Origin: Clostridia bacterium
Lineage (GTDB): Bacteria > Bacillota_A > Clostridia > TANB77 > CAG-508
NCBI GenBank assembly: GCA_022792975.1
Contig: JAAWCC010000012.1
Location: 1 to 5,975, forward strand
Length of the DNA stretch: 5,975 nucleotides
Reading direction: 5' to 3'
Part shown: positions 1-5,730 of the stretch, one piece after another
Numbering within the stretch: the stretch's first letter is position 1
Layout: each line of letters starts with the position of its first letter
Position numbers and translations under genes: made by a program
The notes under the pieces: model-generated
The model's input: the letters and a program-made list of their open reading frames with translations, nothing else
The model's database searches: none
Told to the model about the DNA's origin: nothing

Positions 1-635
1 AATTCATAATCAATAATAAAACGTTCGCCTGTGTCTACATTACGAATTTCTAGTTTATTAACTGTTCCCATAAAAGTTGCATTTATAATTAGTCCTGTTT
101 CACTTTCGCTCTCATTTATAACAGGAGTAACTTTTTCAAGCTCTAACTCAGAAAAAGGAATTGGCTCCTCAATTTCTATAGAAAATGGAAAAGCAAACTT
201 TTTTATAATTTTTGAAATGCTGTGAACTATTGTCTGCATATCTTTAAAATATGGATTTGGGCATAAAATAGAAATTTGAGCTACTTGTTTCTTTACAAAC
301 GCTGATACGTCAAAAGCTTGTACATAACCTTCTATATAAACATTTCTAGTATCATTTTTATAATAAATTTTACACCATTCTTTACTTCTAAAATACTTGT
401 ATAGTTTCTCTCTGTTTTTTTGAGCATCTCCATTTATATATACTGTAATAACAATTTGTCTATTTACCATTTTTGAACTTTGAAAAGATGAACCATCTCC
501 ATTTGCAAACTCTGATGTGATTATGTTAGCTTTTGGTGGATCTAATCCATCTATTTTTACTACTTGGTAATTTTCTTCATTATTAGTAAGTTCAAGAACT
601 GCTCCTTTTGAATTTTCAATTTTTAATGTATACAT
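1..635 (-). CDS. Distal tail protein (Dit / phage tail family), C-terminus cut off by window edge
   Basis: The frame is open from an ATG at 635 to the window edge, giving 211 codons without a stop, so the C-terminus lies outside. The start is fixed by AGGAGG at 642-647, 6 nt upstream; this SD overlaps the TAG stop of the tape measure gene (gap 10 nt). Seen: an N-terminal beta-rich domain with a KIDGLDPPKA stretch (about residues 27-36), a GDGSSFQSSKMVNRQIVI segment (46-63), NREKLYKYF (74-82), a YIEGYV strand (100-105) and CPNPYFKDM (125-133). It then enters a second beta domain ending in NVDTGERFIID (199-209). This order is that of the Sipho_tail/Dit family (SPP1 gp19.1 and lactococcal Dit type). 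Dit forms the hexameric hub at the tail tip, joining the tail tube to the tip and receptor-binding apparatus. Its place directly after the tape measure gene is the usual one. Family assignment is from recalled motifs, not a search. Confidence 0.88.
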   Translation of the reverse strand, partial: MYTLKIENSKGAVLELTNNEENYQVVKIDGLDPPKANIITSEFANGDGSSFQSSKMVNRQIVITVYINGDAQKNREKLYKYFRSKEWCKIYYKNDTRNVYIEGYVQAFDVSAFVKKQVAQISILCPNPYFKDMQTIVHSISKIIKKFAFPFSIEIEEPIPFSELELEKVTPVINESESETGLIINATFMGTVNKLEIRNVDTGERFIIDYE

Positions 636-645
636 TTATTTCCTC

Positions 646-2397
646 CTAATTTAGTTGTGCTTTCGTAAATTCTAATAAGTTCTTTGTTTGTCTATACAGT
701 TCTAATCTCGAAGGTTGTTTAGGTGCATTTATTACTTGTGTGAAATTAATATCAGGTGTTGAATTTGATGTACCAGATATATTATTAAATGAATTGTCTT
801 GCATTTGTTTTTTCATATCATCTGCCACTGCTTTAATCCAATATTTATTTCGTTCAAGTGGTACAACAGCCTCTGCTCCATTTCCTTCTAATAATCCAAC
901 TTGTCCTTTTTTCAATAATGCTCCACGTTCAAGTTCTGGAATTTGAGGTACACCTATTTGACCTATCCAGCTAAATGGCGAAACGCCTAAAATTTCTATA
1001 CCACGTATTTTATCTAGCATTGAATTTATTGCATTAAATGGAATTGCAACAACTTTATTTATTCCTCTAATTATTGTATTAACTATATTTTTGAATGCAC
1101 TTACAATTCCTTCTTTTATTCCACTAAATATTTTTCCACCAGTTGAAAATACATCTTTTACCTTTTGCCATGCATTTTGAAATGTATCTTTAAAAAAAGT
1201 TCCAACTTTAGAAAATATCGATTTGATTCCTTCCCATGCATTACTTGCAGTATTCTTTACATTTTCCCACATACCACTAAAAAAGTCATTAACAGGTTTA
1301 ACAGTATTTTCATAAATCCACATTGCAACATTTATAAATATATTTTTGATTCCTTCCCATGCATTACTTGCAGCATTTTTTATACTATCCCATAAATTAC
1401 TGAAAAAATCATTGACTGGTTTTATTGTATTTTCATAAACCCATATCACGAAATTCATAAATACATTCTTTACATTTTCCCATATTCCACTAAAAAATTC
1501 GCTTAATTGTCCTTGTAAATCTGCCAATCCTTCAAAAATTGCTACAATTATTTGTGGCATAGCTTTTACAAGTTCTATGCAAATCTGAGGTATTGCTTCT
1601 ATCAGTCCCATTAGCAATTGAACTGCACCTTGTATTAGTATTGGCAAATTTTCAATTAAAGTTTTTACTATTGTTATCACTATTCTTGGTATCTCTGGTA
1701 TCAATGCTTGTATTATCTGTGGTATTGCTTGTATAATACCCATAAGTAACTGGAGTGCACCATCTATTACAATAGGCAAATTTTCTACTAGCCCATTAAC
1801 TATTGACTCTATAATAGTAGGTATTGCTTCTACTAGCCTTGGTATAATTTTTGGTATTGCTTCTACTATAGCATTTAATAATTGTAATGCTCCTTGTATC
1901 AACGTAGGTATTGCATCTGTTAATCCATAGATAATAGTATCTATAATTTCTCCTATATTAGTAACTAATGCTTCTATAATTATTGGTATTGCTTCTATTA
2001 TTGCCATAAAAAATTGAACTGCAGCATTTATTAAATCTGGTATTCCATCTATTAAAGCTGTTATAATCACATTTATTAATTGTACTATTTTGATAGTTAT
2101 TTTTGGGAGCATTTGCCCTAGTCCTGTTAATATACTTTGAATTATCTCTACTCCAGCAGCTACAAGTTGCGGCAACATATTTAATAATGTTTGTATTATT
2201 TGAGGTATTATTTCAATAACACTTTTAACCACTTGTGGAGCAGCATTGATAATACCTTCTATTAATGACATTATTATTTGAGAGCCAATACCTAATATGT
2301 TTGGTAATATCTTTGTTAGTTTATCTAGCAATACACTTAAAGTTTCTGCTATTCCATTTTTTAATTTTTCTGCTGCTCCTTTTGTTCCATCCATCAA
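646..2397 (-). CDS. Tape measure protein, C-terminal fragment (separated by a frame break)
   Basis: This fragment has 583 residues from a TTG at 2397, but the same frame is open upstream to 2436 and encodes GLEQIGDGVRG just before it. It therefore reads as the continuation of the tape measure gene and not as a separate gene. Layout: residues 31-294 are six tandem 44-residue hydrophobic amphipathic repeats; 304-385 are two 41-residue repeats rich in Trp and Phe with YENT.KPVNDFFS, followed by a partial third; 445-470 is a hydrophobic linker; 476-517 hold SWIGQIGVPQIPELERG and GLLEGNGAEAVVPLERN, typical of the C-terminal part of Firmicutes phage tape measures. The Asn/Ser-rich end finishes with a LELYRQTKNLLEF helix (565-577). 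Tape measures set tail length and are ejected with the DNA. A weak AGAGG lies 4 nt before the ATG at 2394, so independent translation is possible but not convincing. The TAG stop overlaps the SD of the Dit gene. Confidence 0.85.
   Translation of the reverse strand: MMDGTKGAAEKLKNGIAETLSVLLDKLTKILPNILGIGSQIIMSLIEGIINAAPQVVKSVIEIIPQIIQTLLNMLPQLVAAGVEIIQSILTGLGQMLPKITIKIVQLINVIITALIDGIPDLINAAVQFFMAIIEAIPIIIEALVTNIGEIIDTIIYGLTDAIPTLIQGALQLLNAIVEAIPKIIPRLVEAIPTIIESIVNGLVENLPIVIDGALQLLMGIIQAIPQIIQALIPEIPRIVITIVKTLIENLPILIQGAVQLLMGLIEAIPQICIELVKAMPQIIVAIFEGLADLQGQLSEFFSGIWENVKNVFMNFVIWVYENTIKPVNDFFSNLWDSIKNAASNAWEGIKNIFINVAMWIYENTVKPVNDFFSGMWENVKNTASNAWEGIKSIFSKVGTFFKDTFQNAWQKVKDVFSTGGKIFSGIKEGIVSAFKNIVNTIIRGINKVVAIPFNAINSMLDKIRGIEILGVSPFSWIGQIGVPQIPELERGALLKKGQVGLLEGNGAEAVVPLERNKYWIKAVADDMKKQMQDNSFNNISGTSNSTPDINFTQVINAPKQPSRLELYRQTKNLLEFTKAQLN
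1243..1488 (-). repeat. Two 41-residue (123-bp) tandem repeats in the tape measure gene, plus partial third copy
   Basis: Residues 304-344 and 345-385 of the C-terminal fragment align without gaps over 41 positions. Both carry W(E/D)..(V/I)KN or WEGIKN, then W(I/V)YENT(V/I)KPVNDFFS, then a second Trp and KN(A/T)AS. A third copy begins NAWEGIKSIF at 1242 and then diverges. At DNA level the copies remain close: a 29-nt stretch is identical at 1222-1250 and 1345-1373, exactly 123 nt apart. This suggests recent duplication or recombination between copies, or strong constraint. Conserved aromatic residues point to helical segments packing in the virion or touching membrane on ejection; that role is inference. 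Confidence 0.85.
1516..2307 (-). repeat. Six 44-residue (132-bp) hydrophobic tandem repeats in the tape measure protein
   Basis: Residues 31-294 of the C-terminal fragment divide into six units of exactly 44 residues with no insertions or gaps. Each starts with LP or IP; the later four read (L/I)P.(L/V)I..A.Q(L/F)(L/F)..I(I/V/L)(E/Q)AIP, then a second IP or MP near position 30 and a closing Gly/Glu-Asn turn. The first two copies are more diverged. The length 44 is 4 x 11, and Pro recurs about every 11 or 22 residues, so a hendecad helix pattern is likely. DNA copies are offset by 132 nt (for example the GCACC motif at 1625 and 1757) but have drifted, so this is an older array than the 41-residue repeats. 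Known for the family: repeat number in tape measures affects tail length. Confidence 0.88.
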
Positions 2398-2401
2398 GCC
2401 T

Positions 2402-3709
2402 CTAACACCATCGCCTATTTGTTCTAGTCCGTGGTATCATTGTTATCACTAAATTGGCAAAGCCTTGTTTTAATGCAGTTGTAATCGGCATTGCTACTCT
2501 TCCCATTTCTGACATTGCTGTACTCATGTTTGCTGTAGCTTCTCTTGAAGCAATTAAATCCCCATTAACTTCTTTATATACATTTGCTGCATCTTGATAT
2601 GTTTCACTTAATGTTGTTGTAATTAATGTTGCTCTTTCTTGTTCACTATTACATTTTGCTAATTTGTTATTAAATTCATCCTCTGATATTCCTGCCCAAT
2701 TTAAAGCATCTGCTAGTGGTCCAGTTACCTGTCCAACTTTTGCTGTTTCATTTGCTGCTTCTGTTAAACCTTCAAGAGGCAAACTATCTCCAAATGTTGC
2801 ATAGATACCAGTTGCTATATCTGTCCATTTTGAAAGCTCTTGTTCATTTTTAGTAAGCCTTGCTAAATGGTTTACTGCTTCAACTGATTGATCAGTTTCT
2901 CCTAAAATTCCAACCATTCCTTTATATGATTTTTGTGCTGTTTCTGTTGAATATCCTGCACTTTTAAATGCTGCCTCAAGCTTTCCCATGTCTTCTATTG
3001 TATCTTGCGTTGCTGTTCCTACTGATAGAAATCCTGCTACAGCACCTACAGCTACAGTTGCAATTCCCATCAAACCTTTTTTTAGTCCTCCGCCCAATTT
3101 ACTTGCTAGACTATCACTATTCTTTTCTGCTTTTTGTGCTGCTTCTCCCACATTATTTAAGCCTCTTGCTGCTTGTCCACTTGATTTAGTTGCTTCTTTT
3201 GATCTATCTTCTATCTCACTAAGCGTTTTAGTATATTGTCTTATTTCTTTTTCTGTTTTATTTACAGTTGCTTGTTGATTTAAGATTGTTACTCGTAACT
3301 TATCTACTACTTTTGAATTTGCAACTTGTTCCTGCTCGACTTCACTTAATGCTTTTTCATATTTCTTATACTCTTCAGAGGTTTTAGATACACCTTGACT
3401 TGATAATTGTTGAAGTTTTTCTTTTAATATATCTGATCTTTTTCCATTTTCTGTTTCTGCCTTTTCTACTTCTTGCAATTGTGATTTGTAGCTATCAAGT
3501 TTTTTATTTTCTTCAACTAGTACAGAATTTAATTGTTTTAGCTTTGCATTTAAGCCATCACTTGATTTTGTCCAATCATCCATCCCTGAACTTGCTGCTT
3601 TAAATTCTGCATTCGCAAGTTTAATATTTTTAGTTGCTTCTGTTATATTCTCTTTTAGCTCTGATATATCAATTTTATATCTGGTTGTTATATCCTCTCC
3701 TTTTGGCAT
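2402..3709 (-). CDS. Tape measure protein, N-terminal fragment
   Basis: This fragment has 435 residues. The ATG at 3709 follows GAGGTG (3715-3720) by 5 nt. Layout: residues about 10-200 are charged, Lys/Glu/Gln-rich and almost certainly alpha-helical coiled coil. Residues 206-231 are a Gly/Ala-rich hydrophobic stretch (GLMGIATVAVGAVAGFLSVG). Residues 235-415 contain the phage tail tape measure core of the PhageMin_Tail type (EDMGKLEAAFKSAGYSTE, LGETDQSVEAVNHLARL, GQVTGPLADALNWAG, ANMSTAMSEMGRVAMPI). Native sequence stops at Pro426 (IPxG expected); the last nine residues, RTRTNRRWC, are out of frame and end at TAG 2402-2404. Removing one base at 2431 joins it to the following fragment and gives a 1020-residue tape measure. 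The product is the ruler inside the tail tube, assembled with the chaperone proteins encoded just upstream. As written the gene is broken; this could be a real mutation, a base-call error or, less likely, recoding. Confidence 0.87.
   Translation of the reverse strand: MPKGEDITTRYKIDISELKENITEATKNIKLANAEFKAASSGMDDWTKSSDGLNAKLKQLNSVLVEENKKLDSYKSQLQEVEKAETENGKRSDILKEKLQQLSSQGVSKTSEEYKKYEKALSEVEQEQVANSKVVDKLRVTILNQQATVNKTEKEIRQYTKTLSEIEDRSKEATKSSGQAARGLNNVGEAAQKAEKNSDSLASKLGGGLKKGLMGIATVAVGAVAGFLSVGTATQDTIEDMGKLEAAFKSAGYSTETAQKSYKGMVGILGETDQSVEAVNHLARLTKNEQELSKWTDIATGIYATFGDSLPLEGLTEAANETAKVGQVTGPLADALNWAGISEDEFNNKLAKCNSEQERATLITTTLSETYQDAANVYKEVNGDLIASREATANMSTAMSEMGRVAMPITTALKQGFANLVITMIPRTRTNRRWC
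2428..2434 (-). other. Frame break in the tape measure gene (one extra base at about 2431)
   Basis: On the coding strand the frame reads ATA CCA, then an extra C (2431), then GGA CTA GAA CAA. Skipping that C lets the upstream frame continue as IP-GLEQIGDGVRG-LMDGTKG with no stop, making a single 1020-codon protein. Keeping it leads to TAG nine codons later. The site is not a homopolymer, which argues mildly against a common sequencing artefact. A two-base deletion in place of a one-base insertion would also explain the frame. Confidence 0.8.
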
Positions 3710-3729
3710 TTGCCCACCTCTTTTTTAGT

Positions 3730-3763
3730 AAAATAAAAATACCTACCAATTATGGTAAGTATT
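3730..3763 (-). terminator. Terminator-like hairpin between the chaperone extension and the tape measure gene
   Basis: On the coding strand AATACTTACCA (3763-3753) pairs with TGGTAGGTATT (3748-3738) as an 11-bp stem with one U-G wobble and a 4-nt TAAT loop. It is followed directly by a U-rich run (TTTATTTT, to 3730). It fills most of the 61-nt gap 3710-3770, by far the largest gap in this otherwise tightly packed operon. It fits a weak intrinsic terminator or attenuator lowering tape measure expression relative to the major tail protein, or an mRNA processing/stability element. The AT-rich stem makes strong termination doubtful. Confidence 0.55.
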
Positions 3764-3770
3764 ATAATTC

Positions 3771-4339
3771 TTAATTTTCTTTTACTGGTACATAATATCT
3801 TGTTTTTCCATTTACTTCCTGATAATGTGCTTTATTTACGTCTTTTAAATTTTTATTATGTATTCTTCTCATTAATAAGAATACTTCTGGAAATCTTTGT
3901 TTTCGTATTTCAAATGGACTTAGTCCCGGAAAACTTTCGCAAATATTTATCTGTAACTCAAAAAAAACTTCATAAAAGGAAGCATCGCTAGTGCTTCCTT
4001 TTATGCGTTTTTTCCGTTCATTCCTTTTTTCATTTCAACTATGCTTGACTTTACAATATCAACTAATATATTTATTATTTCTTTTACTTTTGTATTTTTT
4101 AACTCATCATCTGTTATACCTTCAAATACCTCTTTTAGTAATGATTTTATTGTATTCATTCCCCTTGGAATAGCTTTTCCTACAAGCATAATTATTTCTG
4201 AATCACTTCCTGTTTTCATTTCGTCTATTTTTACTAGTTCTAAAAAGTCCTCAACTGTTCCAAACATTAAATCATATGTATCATTAATATAAGTTTTTTT
4301 TATTTCTTTTTTATTATAAATATTTAATTTTAACTCCAT
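3771..4339 (-). CDS. Tail assembly chaperone, long frameshifted form (gpGT-like), join 4339-4007 and 4007-3771
   Basis: Reading frame 0 to the AAC codon ending at 4007, then stepping back one base, opens 78 codons starting CGC (R) and ending at TAA 3771-3773, for a 189-residue fusion. The extension contains FYEVFFELQINICESFPG (about residues 11-28 of it), LSPFEIRKQRFPEVFLLMRR (29-48) and NGKTRYYVPV (66-75), a plausible folded domain and not random sequence. The -1 frame is closed by TGA at 4035-4037, and its first ATG lies 45 codons into the extension. The domain therefore cannot be made whole without frameshifting. This matches lambda gpG/gpGT and the many phages that make a longer, minor chaperone by -1 frameshifting, in which the extension recruits tail subunits to the tape measure while the G part binds the tape measure. 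It sits immediately before the tape measure gene, as expected. Confidence 0.88.
3971..4005 (-). promoter_or_regulatory. Perfect 14-bp hairpin, probable frameshift-stimulating structure
   Basis: CATAAAAGGAAGCA (4005-3992) pairs perfectly with TGCTTCCTTTTATG (3984-3971) around a 7-nt loop (3991-3985). It begins one base past the slippery heptamer. A ribosome paused on the heptamer would open the lower A/U part and face the GC-richer upper stem GGAAGCA/TGCTTCC, about the distance usual for stimulators. It also contains the frame-0 TAA stop. A T8 run lies 3 nt past it (3967-3960), so it looks partly like an intrinsic terminator, but the -1 coding frame continues through it. Confidence 0.8.
4001..4339 (-). 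CDS. Tail assembly chaperone, short form (gpG-like)
   Basis: This protein has 112 residues. The ATG at 4339 is preceded by AGGAGG (4348-4353) that overlaps the TAA of the major tail protein gene. It is a small, soluble, mostly helical protein: a short N-terminal strand (ELKLNIYNKKEIKKTY), then YDLMFGTVEDFLELV (22-36), a KTGSDSEIIMLVGK helix (42-55), TIKSLLKEVFEGITDDELK (63-81) and a C-terminal helix VKEIINILVDIVKSS. This pattern is familiar from the tail assembly chaperone family of Firmicutes siphophages. It would bind the hydrophobic tape measure and keep it assembly-competent; the chaperone itself is not expected in the virion. Its last codons GGA AAA AAC GCA TAA carry the recoding site, so most ribosomes end here and a minority make the 189-residue form. 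Confidence 0.88.
   Translation of the reverse strand: MELKLNIYNKKEIKKTYINDTYDLMFGTVEDFLELVKIDEMKTGSDSEIIMLVGKAIPRGMNTIKSLLKEVFEGITDDELKNTKVKEIINILVDIVKSSIVEMKKGMNGKNA
4007..4025 (-). promoter_or_regulatory. -1 ribosomal frameshift site: slippery A AAA AAC with upstream SD-like AGGA
   Basis: The heptamer A AAA AAC lies at 4013-4007 in the correct phase (frame-0 codons GGA AAA AAC), two codons before the TAA stop. Both A-site and P-site tRNAs can re-pair after a one-base backward slip. AGGA at 4025-4022 ends 8 nt before it, close to the spacing of the internal SD that stimulates frameshifting in E. coli dnaX. With the downstream hairpin, all three parts of a bacterial -1 cassette are present. 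Confidence 0.85.
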
Positions 4340-4352
4340 TATAATTTCCTCC

Positions 4353-4961
4353 TTATGCTACTGCCTTTAAATCATCAGGTGTTGTAACCTTGTCAAAAAA
4401 TGTTTCTAAATCTGCTTGTCCATCATTATCAACACTTAAATATTTACAAGGTTTATTTTCTGTTTTTTCATAAGTAGCATTTGTATGAATTGATGTATAA
4501 GTGTATTCCATATTTGTTGCATCTGTACCATCATTTTTTGTTTGATGTTGTTTATTTCCACCTGTAAATTTTCCTTTATATATCCAATTGTACTCTTCAA
4601 TTCCACTAACAGTATCTGCTATAAAACCTATTGCAAAATATTTTTTCTTTTTTTGTGTTCCTATCAACGCTCCTGTTGCCTCATCATATGTAGTTCCTTC
4701 TATCAATGCTCTTGTTTTTTTATCTGCAACAGATACAACTAATGTATATGTATCTGCTCCCTCTGAGTCAACAATGATTGCAGCCATATTATCATAATAA
4801 TGTGACTCACTTGATTCGCTAACTTCTCCACTTATTGATTGAATTCCAGATAATGGTCGAACTTCTCCATATGTAGCAATGGTTTTTCCTTTCTCATCTA
4901 TTGTTTCTGTTAATTCTGCTACTACTAAAGATCTAACTCCTCTATATTCTTCAAATTTCAT
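4353..4961 (-). CDS. Major tail tube protein, phi13 type
   Basis: This protein has 202 residues. The ATG at 4961 follows an AGGAGGG whose AG overlaps the TAG stop of the upstream gene (gap 12 nt). It is beta-rich: RGVRSLVVAEL near the N-terminus (7-17), GEVRPLSGIQSISGEVSES (32-50), DNMAAIIVDSEGADTY (57-72), KKYFAIGFIAD (106-116), then a Trp- and Gly-containing YNWIYKGKFTGG (124-135) and TKNDGTDATNMEYTY (141-155). The AIGF, (W).YKGKF and TKNDGTD blocks are the signature I recall for the phi13-like major tail protein family (TIGR01603-like). Length about 200 is normal. Subunits form hexameric rings stacked around the tape measure to make the tube. Its position between the terminator and the chaperone gene is canonical. 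No C-terminal Ig-like domain is present. Confidence 0.92.
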   Translation of the reverse strand: MKFEEYRGVRSLVVAELTETIDEKGKTIATYGEVRPLSGIQSISGEVSESSESHYYDNMAAIIVDSEGADTYTLVVSVADKKTRALIEGTTYDEATGALIGTQKKKKYFAIGFIADTVSGIEEYNWIYKGKFTGGNKQHQTKNDGTDATNMEYTYTSIHTNATYEKTENKPCKYLSVDNDGQADLETFFDKVTTPDDLKAVA

Positions 4962-4973
4962 TTTTGTACCCTC

Positions 4974-5327
4974 CTATAAATTTTCAATTATTTTTACGTC
5001 TATTCCACGTCCTGTATACGTTATTTCATCACTCTTAACATCATGACCTTTGCCATAAATAATAAATCCATGTTGATTTAATAATTCCTTTGCTCTCATT
5101 AATTCTTTATACACTAGCTCTGGATTGCTCGAATAAAAGTTTAGGTCGAAATACCATATTACAGAATTTTCTTTGTTATCATAAAACGTGTTTCCTAATG
5201 TTTCATTATTCCAAAAAGTAAAAAAGCTCTCTGGATATTCTTCATCTATTCCAATGGTTCCTTGTTTTATTATTGGGTATCCTAATGTTTCTATCAATTG
5301 CACTAATAACTCTTCCATATTATCCAT
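4974..5327 (-). CDS. Probable tail terminator / tail completion protein
   Basis: This protein has 117 residues. It starts at the ATG at 5327, inside the end of the preceding gene (8-nt overlap, 5320-5327), with AAGGAGG about 4 nt upstream. An alternative ATG three codons later (5318) is 13 nt from the SD and less likely. Sequence: an amphipathic N-terminal helix (MEELLVQLIETLGYP), then YPESFFTFWNNETL (residues 31-44), a YFDLNFYSSNPELVYKELMR block (59-78), and GRGIDVKIIENL at the end. The alternating helix/strand pattern, the short length and the position between gp10-like and major tail genes match proteins that cap the tube at the neck (lambda gpU / SPP1 gp17 type). YPESFFTFWN is common in unnamed Firmicutes phage proteins at this position. 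Function is inferred from context and fold type; direct family recognition is weaker than for its neighbours. Confidence 0.7.
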   Translation of the reverse strand: MDNMEELLVQLIETLGYPIIKQGTIGIDEEYPESFFTFWNNETLGNTFYDNKENSVIWYFDLNFYSSNPELVYKELMRAKELLNQHGFIIYGKGHDVKSDEITYTGRGIDVKIIENL

Positions 5328-5730
5328 CTAGCCTCCTTATTTCATCATACAGTATTTCTTTTTGTGCTTCTTTGATTTCATTTTGTGTACTTTTACTCCA
5401 AAATGCATTGTATAGTTTTTGATCCTTTTTCATTCTTGGCGTTCCATACATTAAAAATATTGAGGCAAGTCCACCTTCATTTATACTAAATCCTGTTTTT
5501 ACACTTGCAACATTGCCAATCCATTCAATTTCCGCTTCCCTTTGCAAACTTTTTTCTGTTTGATGTGTTGCATTATGCGGCATAATTGCTTCATCTGCTT
5601 TTTTCGTAATTATTGAATGTGTCTTTTTTAATGCTTTTTCAGAAATATTTTTTACATTTGCACCTAATTTATTAAGTCTTGAAATCGCTTCATCAAATCC
5701 TTCAAATTCTAAGTAGCATTTATTTGACAT
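5320..5730 (-). CDS. HK97 gp10-like tail completion / neck protein
   Basis: This protein has 136 residues. Its ATG at 5730 directly abuts the TAG of the upstream gene (0-nt gap). AAAGGAGG (5738-5745) lies 7 nt upstream and is embedded in the Lys-Gly-Gly codons ending that gene. It has an FEGFDEAISRLNKLG opening (9-23) and a long Lys-rich helix (26-48). A P.....T..L..... region follows (51-68), then VKTGFSINEGGLASIFLMYG (77-96), TPRMKKDQKLYNAFW (97-111) and a C-terminal QKEI...I helix. The LMYGTPRMKKDQ block followed by LYNAFW is the mark of the HK97-gp10_like family. Members sit at the head-tail junction and are needed for tail completion or joining. Family identification is confident; the exact structural role in this phage is inferred from family and position. 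Confidence 0.9.
   Translation of the reverse strand: MSNKCYLEFEGFDEAISRLNKLGANVKNISEKALKKTHSIITKKADEAIMPHNATHQTEKSLQREAEIEWIGNVASVKTGFSINEGGLASIFLMYGTPRMKKDQKLYNAFWSKSTQNEIKEAQKEILYDEIRRLDG

Noticed and set aside
1216..1380. CRISPR-like regularly spaced repeats
   Set aside because: The identical 29-nt blocks sit 123 nt apart within one reading frame and the spacing sequence is also similar, so they are protein-coding tandem repeats.
31..1395. Plus-strand open frames at 31-225, 740-946 and 1165-1395
   Set aside because: All are antisense to Dit or the tape measure. The 1165-1395 product repeats DSFPCITCSI only because the minus-strand gene has 123-bp repeats.
2968..3278. Plus-strand open frames of 73 and 96 codons over the tape measure N-terminal part
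   Set aside because: They lie antisense to a well-supported gene, overlap each other, have low-complexity Leu/Pro/Ala-rich products and no convincing SD; they are mirror frames of AT-rich coding DNA.
4001..4013. Transcriptional slippage on the A6 run as the source of the chaperone fusion
   Set aside because: A run of six A is short for RNA polymerase slippage, while an in-phase slippery heptamer with stimulators explains the shift better.
3400..4797. Other plus-strand open frames (3400-3603, 3752-3991, 3991-4173, 4041-4292, 4542-4742, 4588-4797)
   Set aside because: Phe/Leu/Ile-rich products, antisense to tail genes, no SD and no recognisable motifs. The 3752-3991 frame covers the true -1 chaperone extension on the other strand.
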